In this document: piece by piece, positions 5,190 through 5,278 of the stretch
Numbering within the stretch: the stretch's first letter is position 1
How the letters are laid out: each line of letters opens with the position of its first letter
Translations under genes and position numbers: made by a program
Assembly (NCBI GenBank): GCA_027489835.1
Contig: JAIXZF010000215.1
Span: forward strand, 1 to 5,278
Length of the DNA: 5,278 nucleotides
Direction of reading: 5' to 3'
Origin: Hyphomicrobiales bacterium
Lineage (GTDB): Bacteria > Pseudomonadota > Alphaproteobacteria > Rhizobiales > Beijerinckiaceae
The notes under the pieces: generated by a model
Told to the model about the DNA's origin: nothing
Seen by the model: only the letters and a program-made list of their open reading frames with translations
Database searches by the model: none

Positions 5190-5278
5190 TGGCGGTCCCC
5201 CGCGCCCCGACCATGCCCGCGCCGGAGCTGACGGTCGTCGTGCCGACCTTCAACGAGGCGGCCAATGTGCGGCCCCTC
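5186..5278 (+). CDS. Family 2 glycosyltransferase, N-terminal fragment (DPM1/ArnC-like), cut by the window edge
   Basis: Thirty-one codons are visible, reading MMAVPRAPTMPAPE and then 'LTVVVPTFNEAANVRPL'. The VVVPTFNEAxNV strand-turn-helix is the hallmark start of GT-A fold family 2 enzymes, especially polyprenyl-phosphate hexose synthases (dolichol-phosphate mannose synthase-like). These transfer a sugar from a nucleotide donor to undecaprenyl or dolichyl phosphate at the cytoplasmic membrane face. The ATG overlaps the stop of the upstream polytopic transferase, so the two are translationally coupled. That fits a donor-lipid synthase working with its user. An adjacent ATG (5189) and an ATG at 5213 are alternative starts. 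The DxD motif and any C-terminal membrane helices lie outside the window, so the subgroup is inferred from the start and the context. Confidence 0.82.
   Translation, partial: MMAVPRAPTMPAPELTVVVPTFNEAANVRPL

Overview
The window is GC-rich, and every convincing gene lies on the + strand. Codon use, gene content and protein style fit an alphaproteobacterium, most likely of the Hyphomicrobiales (a Bosea- or Methylobacterium-like genome). That placement is an inference from style and gene content, not from a marker gene.

Left part (1-2225): a nitrile-degradation operon. It begins with the C-terminal part of an amidase-signature amidase. Next come the alpha and beta subunits of a cobalt-type nitrile hydratase, and then a small nitrile hydratase accessory (activator) protein. 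Nitrile hydratase turns a nitrile into an amide and the amidase turns the amide into a carboxylate plus ammonia, so the genes form a two-step route. Coupling is tight: alpha and beta overlap by ATGA, and the accessory gene probably starts at a TTG inside the end of the beta gene. The alpha subunit carries a striking histidine-rich N-terminus (13 His in the first 25 residues).

Middle part (2226-3659): two stand-alone genes. One encodes a short DedA-family membrane protein. The other encodes a secreted ComEA-like helix-hairpin-helix protein with a long Pro/Ala linker. Two hairpins follow the second gene, one of them a perfect 11-bp GC stem, and probably end its transcription.

Right part (3660-5278): a polytopic glycosyltransferase of the GT39/ArnT-like (PMT) class overlaps by ATGA the start of a family-2 glycosyltransferase cut by the window edge. 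Such pairs usually make a polyprenyl-phosphate-linked sugar and then transfer it to a cell-envelope acceptor.

I see no mobile element, CRISPR array, tRNA or rRNA, and no clearly undescribed system. The most interesting items are the His-rich leader on the nitrile hydratase alpha subunit, the beta-like accessory protein, and the replaced charged residues in the DedA protein.
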